A DNA stretch of 64,000 nt from Miltoncostaea sp963770865 (GCA_963770865.1 CAVYRD010000011.1:372001-436000); one strand, 5' to 3'; shown: positions 49,150-57,556, numbered from the stretch's first letter. A program made the numbers and translations. Notes: generated by a model from the letters alone, not told the origin.

Positions 49150-50764
49150 CCGGCTCGCGCTCGGTCCAGGCGACGCAGGCGTCGCGACCGCCCTCCTTGG
49201 CGCGGTAGAGCGCCAGATCGGCCCAGCGGGTCAGGTCCGCCGGCCGGCCGTCCCCGCGCTCGGCCACGCCCAGCGACGCCGTCTGGCGGCCGGCGGCCGG
49301 GAAGGGGTGGTCGGCGATCGTCGCGCGCAGGCGCTCGGCGGCCTCCAGGCCCTCGTCGAGCGCGGTGTCGGGCAGCAGCCAGGCCAGCTCCTCGCCGCCG
49401 ACCCGAGCCGCCACGTCGCCGCGCCGGGCGCAGGCGGTCAGCCTGCGCGCCACCTCGCGCAGCACCTCGTCGCCGACCTGGTGTCCGTGGGTGTCGTTGA
49501 CCCGCTTGAAGCGGTCGAGATCGATCAGCACCAGCGACAGCGGCGCGCCCGACCGGACGGCCCGGGCGCACTCCTCCTCCAAGCGCCGGTGGAACGCCCC
49601 GTGGTTGACGAGCCCCGTCAGGGGGTCGGTCGTCGCCAGGGCCACCAGGCGCTCGCGCCCGCGCGAGTTGGCGACCGCCAGCCCGACGAGCGGGGCGAGC
49701 CGGCCGAGCCGCTCGCGCAGCGGGGCGGGGTCCGCGCCCGGGTCGAACCCGCGCGCCAGGACGGCGCCCCACGGGCCGCCCTCGGCCGACACCGGCGCCA
49801 GCAGCCCGCCGCGATGGGCGGCGGCCAGCGGCATCCGGTCGCCCGCCCGCAGGTGCGGGCCGGCCGCGCCGAGCACCATGCCCTCGTCGCCGTGGAACCG
49901 CACCACGGCTCCCGACTCGGCGCCCGCCAGCACCGCGGCCTCGCGCGACACCAGATCGGCCACGCGGGCGAAGTCGGCCCCTTCCGCGACGGCGGCGGTG
50001 ATGCGGCCGAGCGCGGCCCGCTCGTCCTCGGCGCGCACGCGCTCGGACACGTCGCGGGAGTCGGTGTGGATCTCGCTCAGGCGCCCCGCGGCGTCGTGAA
50101 GCGGCCGGGCGGTGGTCTCCATCCAGGCCCAGCCGCCGTCGCGGCGGCGCACGCGGTGGACGTGCGGCCGCGGCGCGCCGTCGAGCGCCTCGGGCGGCAG
50201 GATCTCGGGCGCTCGGCGCCCCACCAGGTCGGCCGGGTCCCAGGCGAGGATCTCGCGGGCGGCCCCGGACGCGTAGCGGATGGTCCCGTCGGGAGCCTGG
50301 CGGGCCAGCAGGTCGCGGCCGCCCTCGGCCAGGTCGCGGAAGGCGGAGGCCTCCGCGGACACGGCGCGCGCGGCCGCCGTCCGCGCCGCCACGGCCCGCG
50401 CGCGGGCGACCACCTCCCCGGACCCCGCGCCGGGGGCCGTCACGTCCGCGAACCCGGCCGCCAGGCCGGCCGCCACGGCCCCGGAGGGGGCGTCGGAGGG
50501 CGTCACGAGCAGCACCGGCGGCACCGGGGACATACGGCCCACCAGGTCGCGGGCGAGGCGCTCGGCGGCCGCCGCGGCCCACACCGCGACATCCCAGTCG
50601 CGGCGCCCCAGCTCCGCCTCGGCAGCCCAGGGGTCAACGGCCGACGCCGGGTCGAGACCGGCCTTGCGCAGGGCCTTCTGGAGGCGATGGCGCTCGAGGC
50701 CGCTGTCGGACACGACCATCGCGAGCGGTCGTGGACGCGCCGGCTGTGAAGAGGCGGAGGGCAC
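49127..50764 (-). CDS. Pseudo-receiver / PAS / GAF / GGDEF diguanylate cyclase
   Basis: A protein of about 545 residues. A receiver-like N-domain (LAMVVSDSGLERHRLQKALR) lacks the phospho-acceptor Asp (WDVAVWAAAA) and the conserved Lys. A PAS domain (about 145-255, ASGAAREILAWDPADLVGRR), a GAF domain (about 265-385) and a GGDEF domain follow. The GGDEF domain has the substrate Asp in VLIDLDRFKRVNDTHGHQVG, the A-site variant GGEEL, and an RxxD inhibition site (RRGD) five residues before it. It probably makes c-di-GMP in response to a ligand bound by PAS/GAF. The start is uncertain: GTG at 50764 includes the first beta strand; ATG at 50719 would cut it. Confidence 0.85.
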   Translation of the reverse strand: MPSASSQPARPRPLAMVVSDSGLERHRLQKALRKAGLDPASAVDPWAAEAELGRRDWDVAVWAAAAAERLARDLVGRMSPVPPVLLVTPSDAPSGAVAAGLAAGFADVTAPGAGSGEVVARARAVAARTAAARAVSAEASAFRDLAEGGRDLLARQAPDGTIRYASGAAREILAWDPADLVGRRAPEILPPEALDGAPRPHVHRVRRRDGGWAWMETTARPLHDAAGRLSEIHTDSRDVSERVRAEDERAALGRITAAVAEGADFARVADLVSREAAVLAGAESGAVVRFHGDEGMVLGAAGPHLRAGDRMPLAAAHRGGLLAPVSAEGGPWGAVLARGFDPGADPAPLRERLGRLAPLVGLAVANSRGRERLVALATTDPLTGLVNHGAFHRRLEEECARAVRSGAPLSLVLIDLDRFKRVNDTHGHQVGDEVLREVARRLTACARRGDVAARVGGEELAWLLPDTALDEGLEAAERLRATIADHPFPAAGRQTASLGVAERGDGRPADLTRWADLALYRAKEGGRDACVAWTEREPVMEALFE

Positions 50765-50894
50765 CCGTACCACTTCTGATCGGCCGGTTCCGCCCCGGGC
50801 ATGACGGCTTCCACGGCTTGCGGAACCCGTGGTACGGTCCCCGGTCCTCGGGGAGGGCCAACGCGGCCGGCCCCGTGAGAAGTCCATTCCGACG

Positions 50895-51977
50895 ATGAAT
50901 CGCCCCCCCCTCCAGGGCCTGCAGCCTCGGGCCCGCACAGGCTTGCGCGCGGCCCTCATCGTGGCCGGCGTCGCCGTGGCCGTGGGCTCGCTCGCCGCAC
51001 TCACCGTCAGCGCCGGTGCGGCGCCCGGCGGCGACGTGATCGGGGCCAAGCGCGGCCATATCCGGGTCCTCGAGGCCGAGGTCCTGCGCATCGACGCCCA
51101 GGCGTCGTCGGCCGCCGACGCGCACGCCGCCGCGGTGCGTCGCGCCGACGAGCTGCACGCTCAGATCGCCGCGACCGAGCGGGGGCTGGCCGAGGCCCGG
51201 CGCGACCGCGCCATCGCCCTCGATCGCCTCTCCAAGCGGATCGTCGGGCTCTACACCCAGGACACGCCGAGCCTGGTCGAGGTGGTCCTCTCGTCCGGCG
51301 ACCTCTCGACGGTGGCCGACACCCAGGAGGCCCTCGAGGCCGTCGGCCGTCAGGACCAGGGGATGCTCGACCGGATCCGCACCACGCGCCAGCGGCTCAC
51401 GCGCCTGCACGCCGAGCTGGAGGGCGACCGCGAGGCCGCGGACGCCGCCGTCACCGAGTCGGCGGCCCGCATGAACCGGCTCCGGGAGCTCATCTCCAGC
51501 CGGCGCGCCGTGCTCGACGAGGCGCAGGCCGGCCTCGACCGCCTCGTCGCCCGCCGCGCCGCGCGGGCGGCCGCCGCCCGCTCCGCCGCCGCCGAGGCGG
51601 CCGCCGAGCGCGCCCTGCTGCGCCGCGCCGACCCGTCCACCGCGCCCGCGCCCTCCTCCTCGGCGTCGCTCGCCCCCACGGCGGCGACCGCGCCGACGGC
51701 CGGCCCCGCGCCCGCCGCGGCGGCCTCCGCGGCGCCCTCCGGGGACGTCTCGGCGGCCCTCGAGCGGATCGCCCAGTGCGAGTCCGGCGGCAACCCGCGG
51801 GCCGTCTCGGCCAGCGGCCAGTACCGCGGCAAGTACCAGTTCGACCTCGGCACCTGGCAGTCGCTCGGGGGCTCCGGCGACCCCGCCGCGGCCCCCGAGG
51901 CCGAGCAGGACCGCATCGCCGCGCTGCTCTACTCGCGTAGCGGCCCGGCCCCCTGGCCCGTCTGCGGTTACCGCTGA
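50895..51977 (+). CDS. Secreted coiled-coil cell-wall hydrolase with transglycosylase-like (RPF-type) domain
   Basis: A 360-residue protein with a signal peptide (ALIVAGVAVAVGSLAALTV), a long coiled coil (about 45-245, with ERGLAEARRDRAIALDRLSK and related heptads), an Ala/Pro/Ser linker, and a C-terminal transglycosylase-like domain: LERIAQCESGGNPRAVSASG, YRGKYQFDLGTWQSLGG, DRIAALLYSRSGPAPWPVCG. The catalytic Glu is in QCESGGNP; the two cysteines fit the disulfide of RPF-like domains. Such proteins cut peptidoglycan during growth or resuscitation. The ATG at 50895 was chosen over an upstream start because it begins the signal peptide. Confidence 0.88.
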   Translation: MNRPPLQGLQPRARTGLRAALIVAGVAVAVGSLAALTVSAGAAPGGDVIGAKRGHIRVLEAEVLRIDAQASSAADAHAAAVRRADELHAQIAATERGLAEARRDRAIALDRLSKRIVGLYTQDTPSLVEVVLSSGDLSTVADTQEALEAVGRQDQGMLDRIRTTRQRLTRLHAELEGDREAADAAVTESAARMNRLRELISSRRAVLDEAQAGLDRLVARRAARAAAARSAAAEAAAERALLRRADPSTAPAPSSSASLAPTAATAPTAGPAPAAAASAAPSGDVSAALERIAQCESGGNPRAVSASGQYRGKYQFDLGTWQSLGGSGDPAAAPEAEQDRIAALLYSRSGPAPWPVCGYR

Positions 51978-52005
51978 GACCCGGTCGGGGCGGGCCATGT
52001 GCCAC

Positions 52006-52034
52006 TTGACGGAACGCGCGCGCCCTAACATAGT
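52006..52034 (+). promoter_or_regulatory. Housekeeping-type promoter of the sigma factor gene
   Basis: TTGACG (52006-52011) and CATAGT (52029-52034) are separated by 17 bp, a near-consensus primary-sigma promoter. It would produce a leader of about 190 nt before the ATG at 52236. Confidence 0.6.
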
Positions 52035-52176
52035 CTCGGGCTGGCCGGTTACGGTCGGTGCTCAGGACGGCCCACGGCGTTCGCGACGCTCGTCCCGTCG
52101 GCGGTGCTCCGCAGCACTCGACTCCGGAATTGGCCCGCACTCATGCCGCGACGCCGGCCGGGCGTACGACGCCCTT

Positions 52177-52194
52177 CCGCCGGGAAACCGGCGG
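52177..52194 (+). other. GNRA-tetraloop hairpin in the sigma-factor leader
   Basis: CCGCCGG-GAAA-CCGGCGG is a perfect 7-bp stem capped by a GAAA tetraloop, 41 nt before the start codon. It could stabilise or regulate the leader RNA. The rest of the 51978-52235 interval shows only the promoter. Confidence 0.45.
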
Positions 52195-52235
52195 GGCGGT
52201 GGACAGTCTACGAGACCACGGGGGACGGGAGGCGG

Positions 52236-53321
52236 ATGACGACGCAGCAGGTGACCGCGTTGACCCGCGACGGTGAGCTCCGCGAGCTGATCGTCCGGGG
52301 TGGCGAGATGGGCTTCCTCGGCATGGAGGAGGTCGCCGAGGTCATCGACGGTCTCGGGCTCGACGCCGATGCCGTGGAGGCCATCTACCAGCACCTCGAG
52401 GAGGCGGGGGTCGAGCTCCTCGAGCAGTCCGAGGCCATCGCCCGCGCCGCCCAGCTGGCCGAGGAGAACGAGCGCCCCCGCCGCACGGCCACGACCACGG
52501 TCGAGGCCACGACCGACGCCCTCCAGCTCTTCCTGAAGGACATCGGCCGCGTCCCGCTGCTCACCGCCGCCGACGAGGTGCGCCTCGCCAAGCGGATCGA
52601 GCTCGGCGACCAGGCGGCGAAGCAGCAGATGGTCGAGGCCAACCTCCGGCTGGTCGTGTCGATCGCGAAGGGCTACCGCGGACGCGGGCTCCCCTTCCTC
52701 GACCTGATCCAGGAGGGGACGCTCGGCCTGGTGCGCGCCGTCGAGAAGTTCGACTGGCGCCGCGGCTTCAAGTTCTCCACGTACGCCACCTGGTGGATCC
52801 GCCAGGCCGTCACCCGCGCGCTCGCCGACAAGGGCCGCACGATCCGCATCCCGGTCCACGTCGTCGAGAAGCTCAACCAGATCAGCCGCGCCGAGCGCGT
52901 GCTCATCGGCCAGCTCGGCCGCGAGCCCACGGTCGAGGAGATCGGCGAGGCCGCCGGCCTGCCGCCGGACGAGGTGGAGGAGATCCTCCGCAGCGCCCAG
53001 CCCACCGTCTCCCTCGAGAAGCCGGTCGGCGAGGAGGAGGAGTCCGAGCTCGGGCGCTTCCTGGCGGACGAGAACAGCATCGCGCCGGAGGCCTCCGCCG
53101 AGACCAGCCTCCGCGAGCAGGCCCTCCGCGACCTGCTCGACCAGCTGAGCTACCGCGAGCGCCGGGTGCTCGAGCTGCGCTACGGCCTGCGGGGCGAGAA
53201 GCCGCGCACGCTGGACGAGCTGGGCCGGATGTTCAACGTCACCCGCGAGCGCATCCGTCAGGTCGAGAGCCAGTCCCTGCAGAAGCTGGGCGCCCTCCCC
53301 GACTCCGGCCGGCTGGGCTAG
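52236..53321 (+). CDS. rpoD: Primary-type RNA polymerase sigma factor
   Basis: A 361-residue sigma-70 starting after GGGAGG. Region 1.1-like N-terminus (MGFLGMEEVAEVIDGLGLDA), 1.2 DALQLFLKDIGRVPLLTAAD, 2 (NLRLVVSIAKGYRGRGLPFL, DLIQEGTLGLVRAVEKFDWR, FKFSTYATWWIRQAVTRALA), 3 and 4.2 (LDELGRMFNVTRERIRQVES). The presence of 1.1-like sequence and the RIRQVES end indicate the essential (group 1) or a close group 2 factor. It is likely to be the sigma that reads the TANNNT promoters noted in this window. Confidence 0.93.
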   Translation: MTTQQVTALTRDGELRELIVRGGEMGFLGMEEVAEVIDGLGLDADAVEAIYQHLEEAGVELLEQSEAIARAAQLAEENERPRRTATTTVEATTDALQLFLKDIGRVPLLTAADEVRLAKRIELGDQAAKQQMVEANLRLVVSIAKGYRGRGLPFLDLIQEGTLGLVRAVEKFDWRRGFKFSTYATWWIRQAVTRALADKGRTIRIPVHVVEKLNQISRAERVLIGQLGREPTVEEIGEAAGLPPDEVEEILRSAQPTVSLEKPVGEEEESELGRFLADENSIAPEASAETSLREQALRDLLDQLSYRERRVLELRYGLRGEKPRTLDELGRMFNVTRERIRQVESQSLQKLGALPDSGRLG

Positions 53322-53334
53322 CAGCACCACTCCC

Positions 53335-53368
53335 GCGCCCCCGGCCGCCTCGCTGGCGCCGGGGGCGC
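53335..53368. terminator. Bidirectional hairpin between the sigma factor gene and a convergent gene
   Basis: GCGCCCCCGGC (53335-53345) pairs perfectly with GCCGGGGGCGC (53358-53368) around a 12-nt loop. It lies 13 bp after one stop and 8 bp before the other, so it can end both transcripts. There is no U-run. Confidence 0.7.
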
Positions 53369-53376
53369 TGCCATGC

Positions 53377-54036
53377 TCAGGCCGCGGTGCCCGAGAGCGC
53401 GACGGGACGGTCGGCGGCCTCGCCGCGGGCGGCTCGTCGGTCCAGGACGATGCCGGTGACGACGAGCCACACGGGCATCGCGAAGAACACGGGGATCACG
53501 CCGAACGGCACCAGGCACGCGACCCCGAGGACGATCGACGCGATCGCCAGGGCCGTGGGAGCGCCGCCGTGCGCAGGCCCCCGAGCCCGGCCGCCAGTAG
53601 CATCGCGGCGGCGCCGGCGGCGAAGGGCACCCAGCCGAACTGGTCGAGGAAGGCCAGCGCCTCGACGGCGCCGTCATGCCCGCCGTCGGCGGCCTGCACG
53701 ATGCTGAGGGTCACGCCTGCCGAAGCGGCGGCGGAGGCGGCGAGCACGACGCCGCCGGCGAGGGCGACCGCCGAGTAGGTTGAACTCGCCGGCCTCCCCC
53801 GACCGAAGCGCGCCGCGCAGGCCGGCCGCGAAGAACGGCAGGAGCACGGCCACGTATCCGAGGAGGATCGCGGCCGCGACCTCGCGGCCTGCATGATCGG
53901 CGTAGTGCCGGACGTACTCCGGGAGCCCGTCGGTGACGTCGGGCTCGGTGAGAGTGAGGCCGAGCGCGGCGGCGAACAGCACCGCCGCCGGGATCCCGGC
54001 CAGGGGCAGGAAACGGGAGAAGCGGGTGGGTGGCAT
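53377..54036 (-). CDS. DUF4386-like membrane protein (two frameshifts as read)
   Basis: After removing one T near 53780 and adding a base near 53559 the gene encodes about 219 residues with six TM helices: FLPLAGIPAAVLFAAALGLT, VAAAILLGYVAVLLPFFAAG, YSAVALAGGVVLAASAAASA, FGWVPFAAGAAAMLLAAGLG and a final IVLGVACLVPFGVIPVFFAM. The N-terminal PLAGI followed by a second helix with an exported loop resembles DUF4386 proteins, but the assignment is tentative. It is divergent from the response regulator gene. Confidence 0.6.
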
Positions 54037-54182
54037 GTCGTGGACCTCCGGTCGTTCGTCGGGACGCCCCGACGGTCCGCCCCCGGGCGTCCCGGACACC
54101 AGGCGCGCGCGTCCCGGACGGCCCGGGAAATCCGAGGCGCCCACTCGCCGTGCGGGCCCCCGTGAGGCAGGCTTGGCGCGAG

Positions 54183-54848
54183 GTGGACCGAGACCCGCTC
54201 AGGATCCTCATCGCCGATGACCATCCGGCCTTCCGCGCCGGCCTGCGTGCGATGCTCGGCGGGCTCGACGACCTCGTCGTCGCCGGAGAGGCGGCCACGG
54301 GCCCGGAGGCCGTGGAGCTCGCTGGCGCCCTTGCGCCCGATGTCGTCGTGATGGACATCCAGATGCCCGGCCTCGACGGCATCGCCTGCACGCGGCGCAT
54401 CACTGCGACGCAGCCCGAGGTGGCCGTGATCGTGATGACCATGTTCGAGGACGATGACTCCATCGTGGCGGCGATGCGCGCGGGGGCGCGCGGCTACCTC
54501 CTGAAGGGCGCGGAGCGCGACGAGATCCTGCGCGGGATCCGCGCGGTCGGCAACGACGAGGCCCTCTTCGGCCCCGCCATCGCGCAGCGGATCGCCGCCT
54601 GGTTCGCGGCCGGCGCGGGCGCCCCGGCGGCCGCGTTCCCCCAGCTCACCGGGCGCGAGCGCGAGGTCCTGGAGTTGGTCGCCGCCGGCCGAAGCAACGC
54701 GGCCATCGCCGAGGCCCTGTCGCTCAGCCTGAAGACCGTCCGCAACCACGTGTCGAGCATCTTCACGAAGATCCGGGTCACGGACCGCGCGGCGGCGATC
54801 GTGAAGGCCCGCGAGGCCGGCCTGGGGAGCCCCGTGGATCCGCCCTAG
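54183..54848 (+). CDS. NarL/FixJ-type response regulator
   Basis: A 221-residue regulator. Receiver: LRILIADDHPAFRAGLRAML, phospho-Asp in DVVVMDIQMPGLDG, Thr in VIVMTMFEDDDSI, Lys in ARGYLLKGAERDE. LuxR HTH: LTGREREVLELVAAGRSNAA and a LSLKTVRNHVSSIFTKIRV recognition region. The GTG at 54183 is the best start. The matching NarL-type kinase is encoded at 57.6-59.7 kb, converging on this gene; insertion sequences now lie between them. Confidence 0.93.
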   Translation: MDRDPLRILIADDHPAFRAGLRAMLGGLDDLVVAGEAATGPEAVELAGALAPDVVVMDIQMPGLDGIACTRRITATQPEVAVIVMTMFEDDDSIVAAMRAGARGYLLKGAERDEILRGIRAVGNDEALFGPAIAQRIAAWFAAGAGAPAAAFPQLTGREREVLELVAAGRSNAAIAEALSLSLKTVRNHVSSIFTKIRVTDRAAAIVKAREAGLGSPVDPP

Positions 54849-54947
54849 GTGCGTTGACCACACACCTGCGCGACACCTAGTCGCAAAGGTCCGGGCCTCC
54901 GAGGGAGGGTTGGGGTGCGAACGCCACTCCGCCCAAAGGAGGCCCGG

Positions 54948-55133
54948 ATGCTCACCGTAACCGAGCGGCCAAGACGCAAGCGCCTGCCCTGGGAATCGCG
55001 CTGCGAGATCGTGGCCAAGGTGCGCCTTGAAGGGATGAGCCCGTCTGAGGCCGGCGCGTGCTCGGGCGTACACCGGGCGACCGTCTATCGGCTGCTCGGC
55101 CGCTTCGACGAGGCGGGCTGGGCGGGCGGGCGC
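54948..55133 (+). pseudogene. IS481-like transposase, N-terminal fragment
   Basis: From the ATG at 54948 (AAAGGAGG site at 54936-54943) the fragment reads RLPWESRCEIVAKVRLEGMS, then ACSGVHRATVYRLLGRFDEA, a helix-turn-helix as found at the start of IS481/IS3-type transposases. Similarity stops at about 55133, where IS110 sequence begins. Confidence 0.7.
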
Positions 55134-55521
55134 GCACCACCGTCGCCCTGCGGGCGACCAGGCGCCGCAGGGCCCTCGTGGATTCGTCGGGCGTCCAGAC
55201 ACCGGTGAGGACGCCGGCCGCCAGAAGGCGCGCGAGCGTGCGGGCATCGATCTGATCCGTCTTGGCGCGGGCGGCGATCTGGCCGAGCCGGCGCGGGTTC
55301 ACCACGACGACCCGGCCGGCATGCCGCTCGATGATCCGCGCGACCGCCGCCGCCGGCCCGGTGGCTTCGATCGCCACGACGTCCTCACTCCTCAGGCGCT
55401 CAGCGAAGAGGGTCAGCTCATCGACCCGGCTGGGGATCCGCTCCTGGCGCTCTGCGCCCTCCGGCTCGAGGATGCAGACCTGGCAGGCGTCGCGATGGAC
55501 GTCCATGCCGATGAACCTCAT
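55131..55521 (-). pseudogene. IS110 transposase, N-terminal fragment
   Basis: MRFIGMDVHRDACQVCILEP (RuvC-like first Asp), VVAIEATGPAAAVARII (Glu), and AKTDQIDARTLARLLAAG (Asp pair) make up the DEDD catalytic domain. It loses similarity to the intact copy after LVARRATVVRA. It is related to, but clearly diverged from, the transposase at 56.1-57.3 kb, so it came from a different element. Confidence 0.82.
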
Positions 55522-55559
55522 GGGACCTCCCTCTATGCGTGATGAGCGGGAGGAGGGCG

Positions 55560-55750
55560 GGCGAAGCGACAGGGACGGATTCGTGCTCGCGGCACACCCG
55601 GGCGGGTCGCAGGGGCGGCCAGGGACAACGTCGGGCTCGCAGCCCATCGGTTAGCGCGGCCTGCCCTACCTGCTCCTCCCGGACGCCCCGGAACCCGGGA
55701 GGCGAGCCTACGCCGAGCACCGACGCTTCCGAGGCGCAGTTTCATGCCCC
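55560..55750 (-). ncRNA. Candidate IS110 bridge RNA region (truncated copy)
   Basis: The interval upstream of the IS110 start shares blocks with the intact copy: GTGCTCG-GGCACACCCGGGC, GTCGCAGGGGCGGCCA, GGGCTCG..GCCCA, CGGCCTGCCC and the boundary GCAGTTTCATGCCCC. Segments between the blocks differ. IS110 elements are known to encode a bridge RNA of about 180 nt upstream of the recombinase. The length from first block to boundary is 174 nt. Confidence 0.45.
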
Positions 55751-55966
55751 GACAATGGCCACGCCTATCGCTCCCGCGCCTGGGCCGATCTGTGCGCCAC
55801 GCTCGGCATCGAGCGCCGGCGCACCCGGCCCTACACGCCGCGCACCAACGGCAAAGCAGAAGCCTTCATCGGCACCTGTCTCAGGGAATGGGCGTATCGC
55901 TACGCCTATCCCACCAGCACCCACCGCACCCGGGCCCTCGCGGGCTGGGTGCGGTGGTACGGATGA
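55751..55966 (+). pseudogene. IS481-like transposase, C-terminal fragment
   Basis: With no start codon, the frame reads DNGHAYRSRAWADLCATLGI, ERRRTRPYTPRTNGKAEAFI, then GTCLREWAYRYAYPTSTHRT and a TGA at 55964-55966. It holds the second Asp (DNG) and the Glu (NGKAE) of the rve DDE site. The usual end (WYNRRRPH) is cut at WYG, where the neighbouring IS110 begins. Confidence 0.8.
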
Positions 55967-56057
55967 AAGTCAAGTTCTCTCGACGATCCGGCCTCCGCGT
56001 GAGAGGTTCGTTTTCGGGTGCGGGTGACTGACCAGCTGAAGGGCAGAATCCTGGGGC

Positions 56058-57314
56058 TCAGAGGTCTGCCGCGCTGCCGCGCCGCATGGTCGGCGTCTTG
56101 ACGCGCCCCGGTGTCGCGCCCGCACCCACCCCTCCCGCTTGTCGGTCGCGCATCAGTTGGCGGTAAGCGGCCTCGGCCCGCCGGGCCTGGGCCATCTCGG
56201 CGGCCCGCCCCTCGACGCTGGCGAAGACTCGCTCGGGGTTGCGCCGGCCCTGGCGCGAGGGGGCGCCGAGCATGAGCTCGAGCCGGCGCAGCTTCTCGCG
56301 CATGAGCGAGGGGCGCACGAAGGCGTAGTCCTCGCCGCGGCTGAGCATGTGCCAGGCGATCACCACGAGCTTTCGGGCGACGGCCACGGTGGCGATGTTG
56401 GCGCCCCGCCGCGCTCGCACCCGCTCGCCGAAGGCCCGCATCGGCCCGGCAGAGCGGATGGCGTGCCAGGCCGCCTCGACCAGCAGGTGGCGGGCCTCTC
56501 CGGGGCCCTGCTTGGAGATGCGCCCGTGGCGGGCGGGCTCGGAGCCGGACTGGTGAACGCGCGGGTTGAGCCCCAGGTAGGCCACCAGGTGGCGGGAGCT
56601 GGGAAAGCGCGAGATGTCGCCGATGGCGGCCATGAGCGCCGTGGCGCTGATGGCGCCCATGCCGGGGAGCGTCATCAGGCGACGGATCTGGGCGCACTCC
56701 AGCGCCTGGCGGGCGATCGCGCGCTCGACCAGGGAGATCTCGGCGTCGAACAGATCGATCAGCCGCAGCCCGGCATCGACGGCCTGGCGCTCGTCGAGGG
56801 GCAGCTCCTGCTGGGCCAGCCAGCGTCGCCCGGCGACCCCGAACAGATCGCTCATCGATGGCCGCTCGGCGAGGTTGCGCATCAGGGCGGCGTGGATCTG
56901 GTTCTTCTCGCGGGTGCGCTGGCGCACCAGGGCGGCGCGGCGCGCGATCAGGCGCCGGCGCAGCCTGGTCGCCTCGTCCGGGCTCCAGACCTCCGCGACG
57001 AAGCCCCCCGCAAGCAGCTGGGCCAGGCGGCGGGCGTCGATGCGGTCGGTCTTGGCGCCCGCCAGCCGGGCGGCGCTCACCGCCGGCGGGTGGGCGAGCA
57101 CCACCCGGGCGACGTGCGGCTCGATGATCCGGGCGATGGCCAGGGCGTTGCCGGTCGCCTCCAGGACGACCTGGTCCTCGGCCCCCAGGCTGCGGGCGAA
57201 CTGCTCGAGCGCCTCGGGCGAGGCGGACACCCGCCCGGCCGAGCGCAGCCGGCCCTCCTCGACGATCGCGACCTCGCAGAAGTCGCGGTGGACGTCCAAA
57301 CCGATGCTTCGCAT
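56058..57314 (-). CDS. IS110-family transposase (DEDD recombinase)
   Basis: A 418-residue protein starting MRSIGLDVHRDFCEVAIVEE. DEDD domain: Asp in GLDVHRD, Glu in VVLEATGNALAIARII, Asp pair in GAKTDRIDARRLAQLLAGG. The C-terminal Transposase_20 domain has LMTLPGMGAISATALMAAIG, RFPSSRHLVAYLGLNPRVHQ and a Ser-bearing SGSEPARHGRISKQGPGEAR (the serine nucleophile region). It is full length and unbroken. It works with a bridge RNA in characterised relatives. Confidence 0.93.
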   Translation of the reverse strand: MRSIGLDVHRDFCEVAIVEEGRLRSAGRVSASPEALEQFARSLGAEDQVVLEATGNALAIARIIEPHVARVVLAHPPAVSAARLAGAKTDRIDARRLAQLLAGGFVAEVWSPDEATRLRRRLIARRAALVRQRTREKNQIHAALMRNLAERPSMSDLFGVAGRRWLAQQELPLDERQAVDAGLRLIDLFDAEISLVERAIARQALECAQIRRLMTLPGMGAISATALMAAIGDISRFPSSRHLVAYLGLNPRVHQSGSEPARHGRISKQGPGEARHLLVEAAWHAIRSAGPMRAFGERVRARRGANIATVAVARKLVVIAWHMLSRGEDYAFVRPSLMREKLRRLELMLGAPSRQGRRNPERVFASVEGRAAEMAQARRAEAAYRQLMRDRQAGGVGAGATPGRVKTPTMRRGSAADL

Positions 57315-57365
57315 CGAGCTCCTCCTCAACGGCGGCGGCAAGGCGGAGGCAGGCGGGCACGACGA

Positions 57366-57556
57366 CAACTACGGATCCGTGCTCGTGGCACACCCGGGCA
57401 AGTCGCAGGGGCGGCCATCTACAAACCCCGGGCTCGTGGCCCATACCAAAGCCGACGGCCTGCCCCACCTGGCCCTCCGAAGCCCCTGTCCCGGAACCGG
57501 GCCGATCCTAGATCGACTCGCCCGGTGCAGCAGCTCCAGGAGCAGTTTCATGCCCC
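57366..57556 (-). ncRNA. Candidate bridge RNA of the intact IS110
   Basis: Within the 322-bp gene-free interval 57315-57636, the part next to the transposase start is conserved with the other IS110 copy in blocks (57373-57417; around 57430-57443; CGGCCTGCCC near 57461; boundary 57542-57556), with variable stretches between. First block to boundary is 184 nt. Inverted pairs such as GGGCTCG..GGCCCA support structured RNA. The 80 bp beyond 57556 are chromosomal and hold nothing that I recognise. Confidence 0.5.

Larger units (their letters stand above)
55128..55750 (-). mobile_element. Truncated IS110-family element
   Basis: It contains the non-coding left end (55522-55750) and the first about 130 codons of an IS110 transposase on the minus strand. 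The C-terminal half and right end are absent. Its outer boundary (GCAGTTTCATGCCCC ending at 55750) is the same as that of the intact copy (ending at 57556). Confidence 0.75.
54849..55966 (+). mobile_element. IS481-like element remnant split by an IS110 fragment
   Basis: The left part (54849-55133) has a possible terminal repeat (GTTGACCACACACCTGCGCG near 54853-54872) and the transposase N-terminus. The right part (55751-55966) has the transposase C-terminus. Between them lies a truncated IS110 in the opposite orientation. About 180 residues of the IS481 transposase and its right end are missing. Confidence 0.7.
55967..57556 (-). mobile_element. IS110-family insertion sequence, apparently intact
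   Basis: It comprises a full transposase gene (56058-57314, minus), a left non-coding end to the boundary GCAGTTTCATGCCCC at 57542-57556, and about 90 bp on the right side whose exact limit I cannot fix. IS110 elements have no long terminal inverted repeats, and none is seen. It lies 80 bp from the kinase stop codon. Confidence 0.8.
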
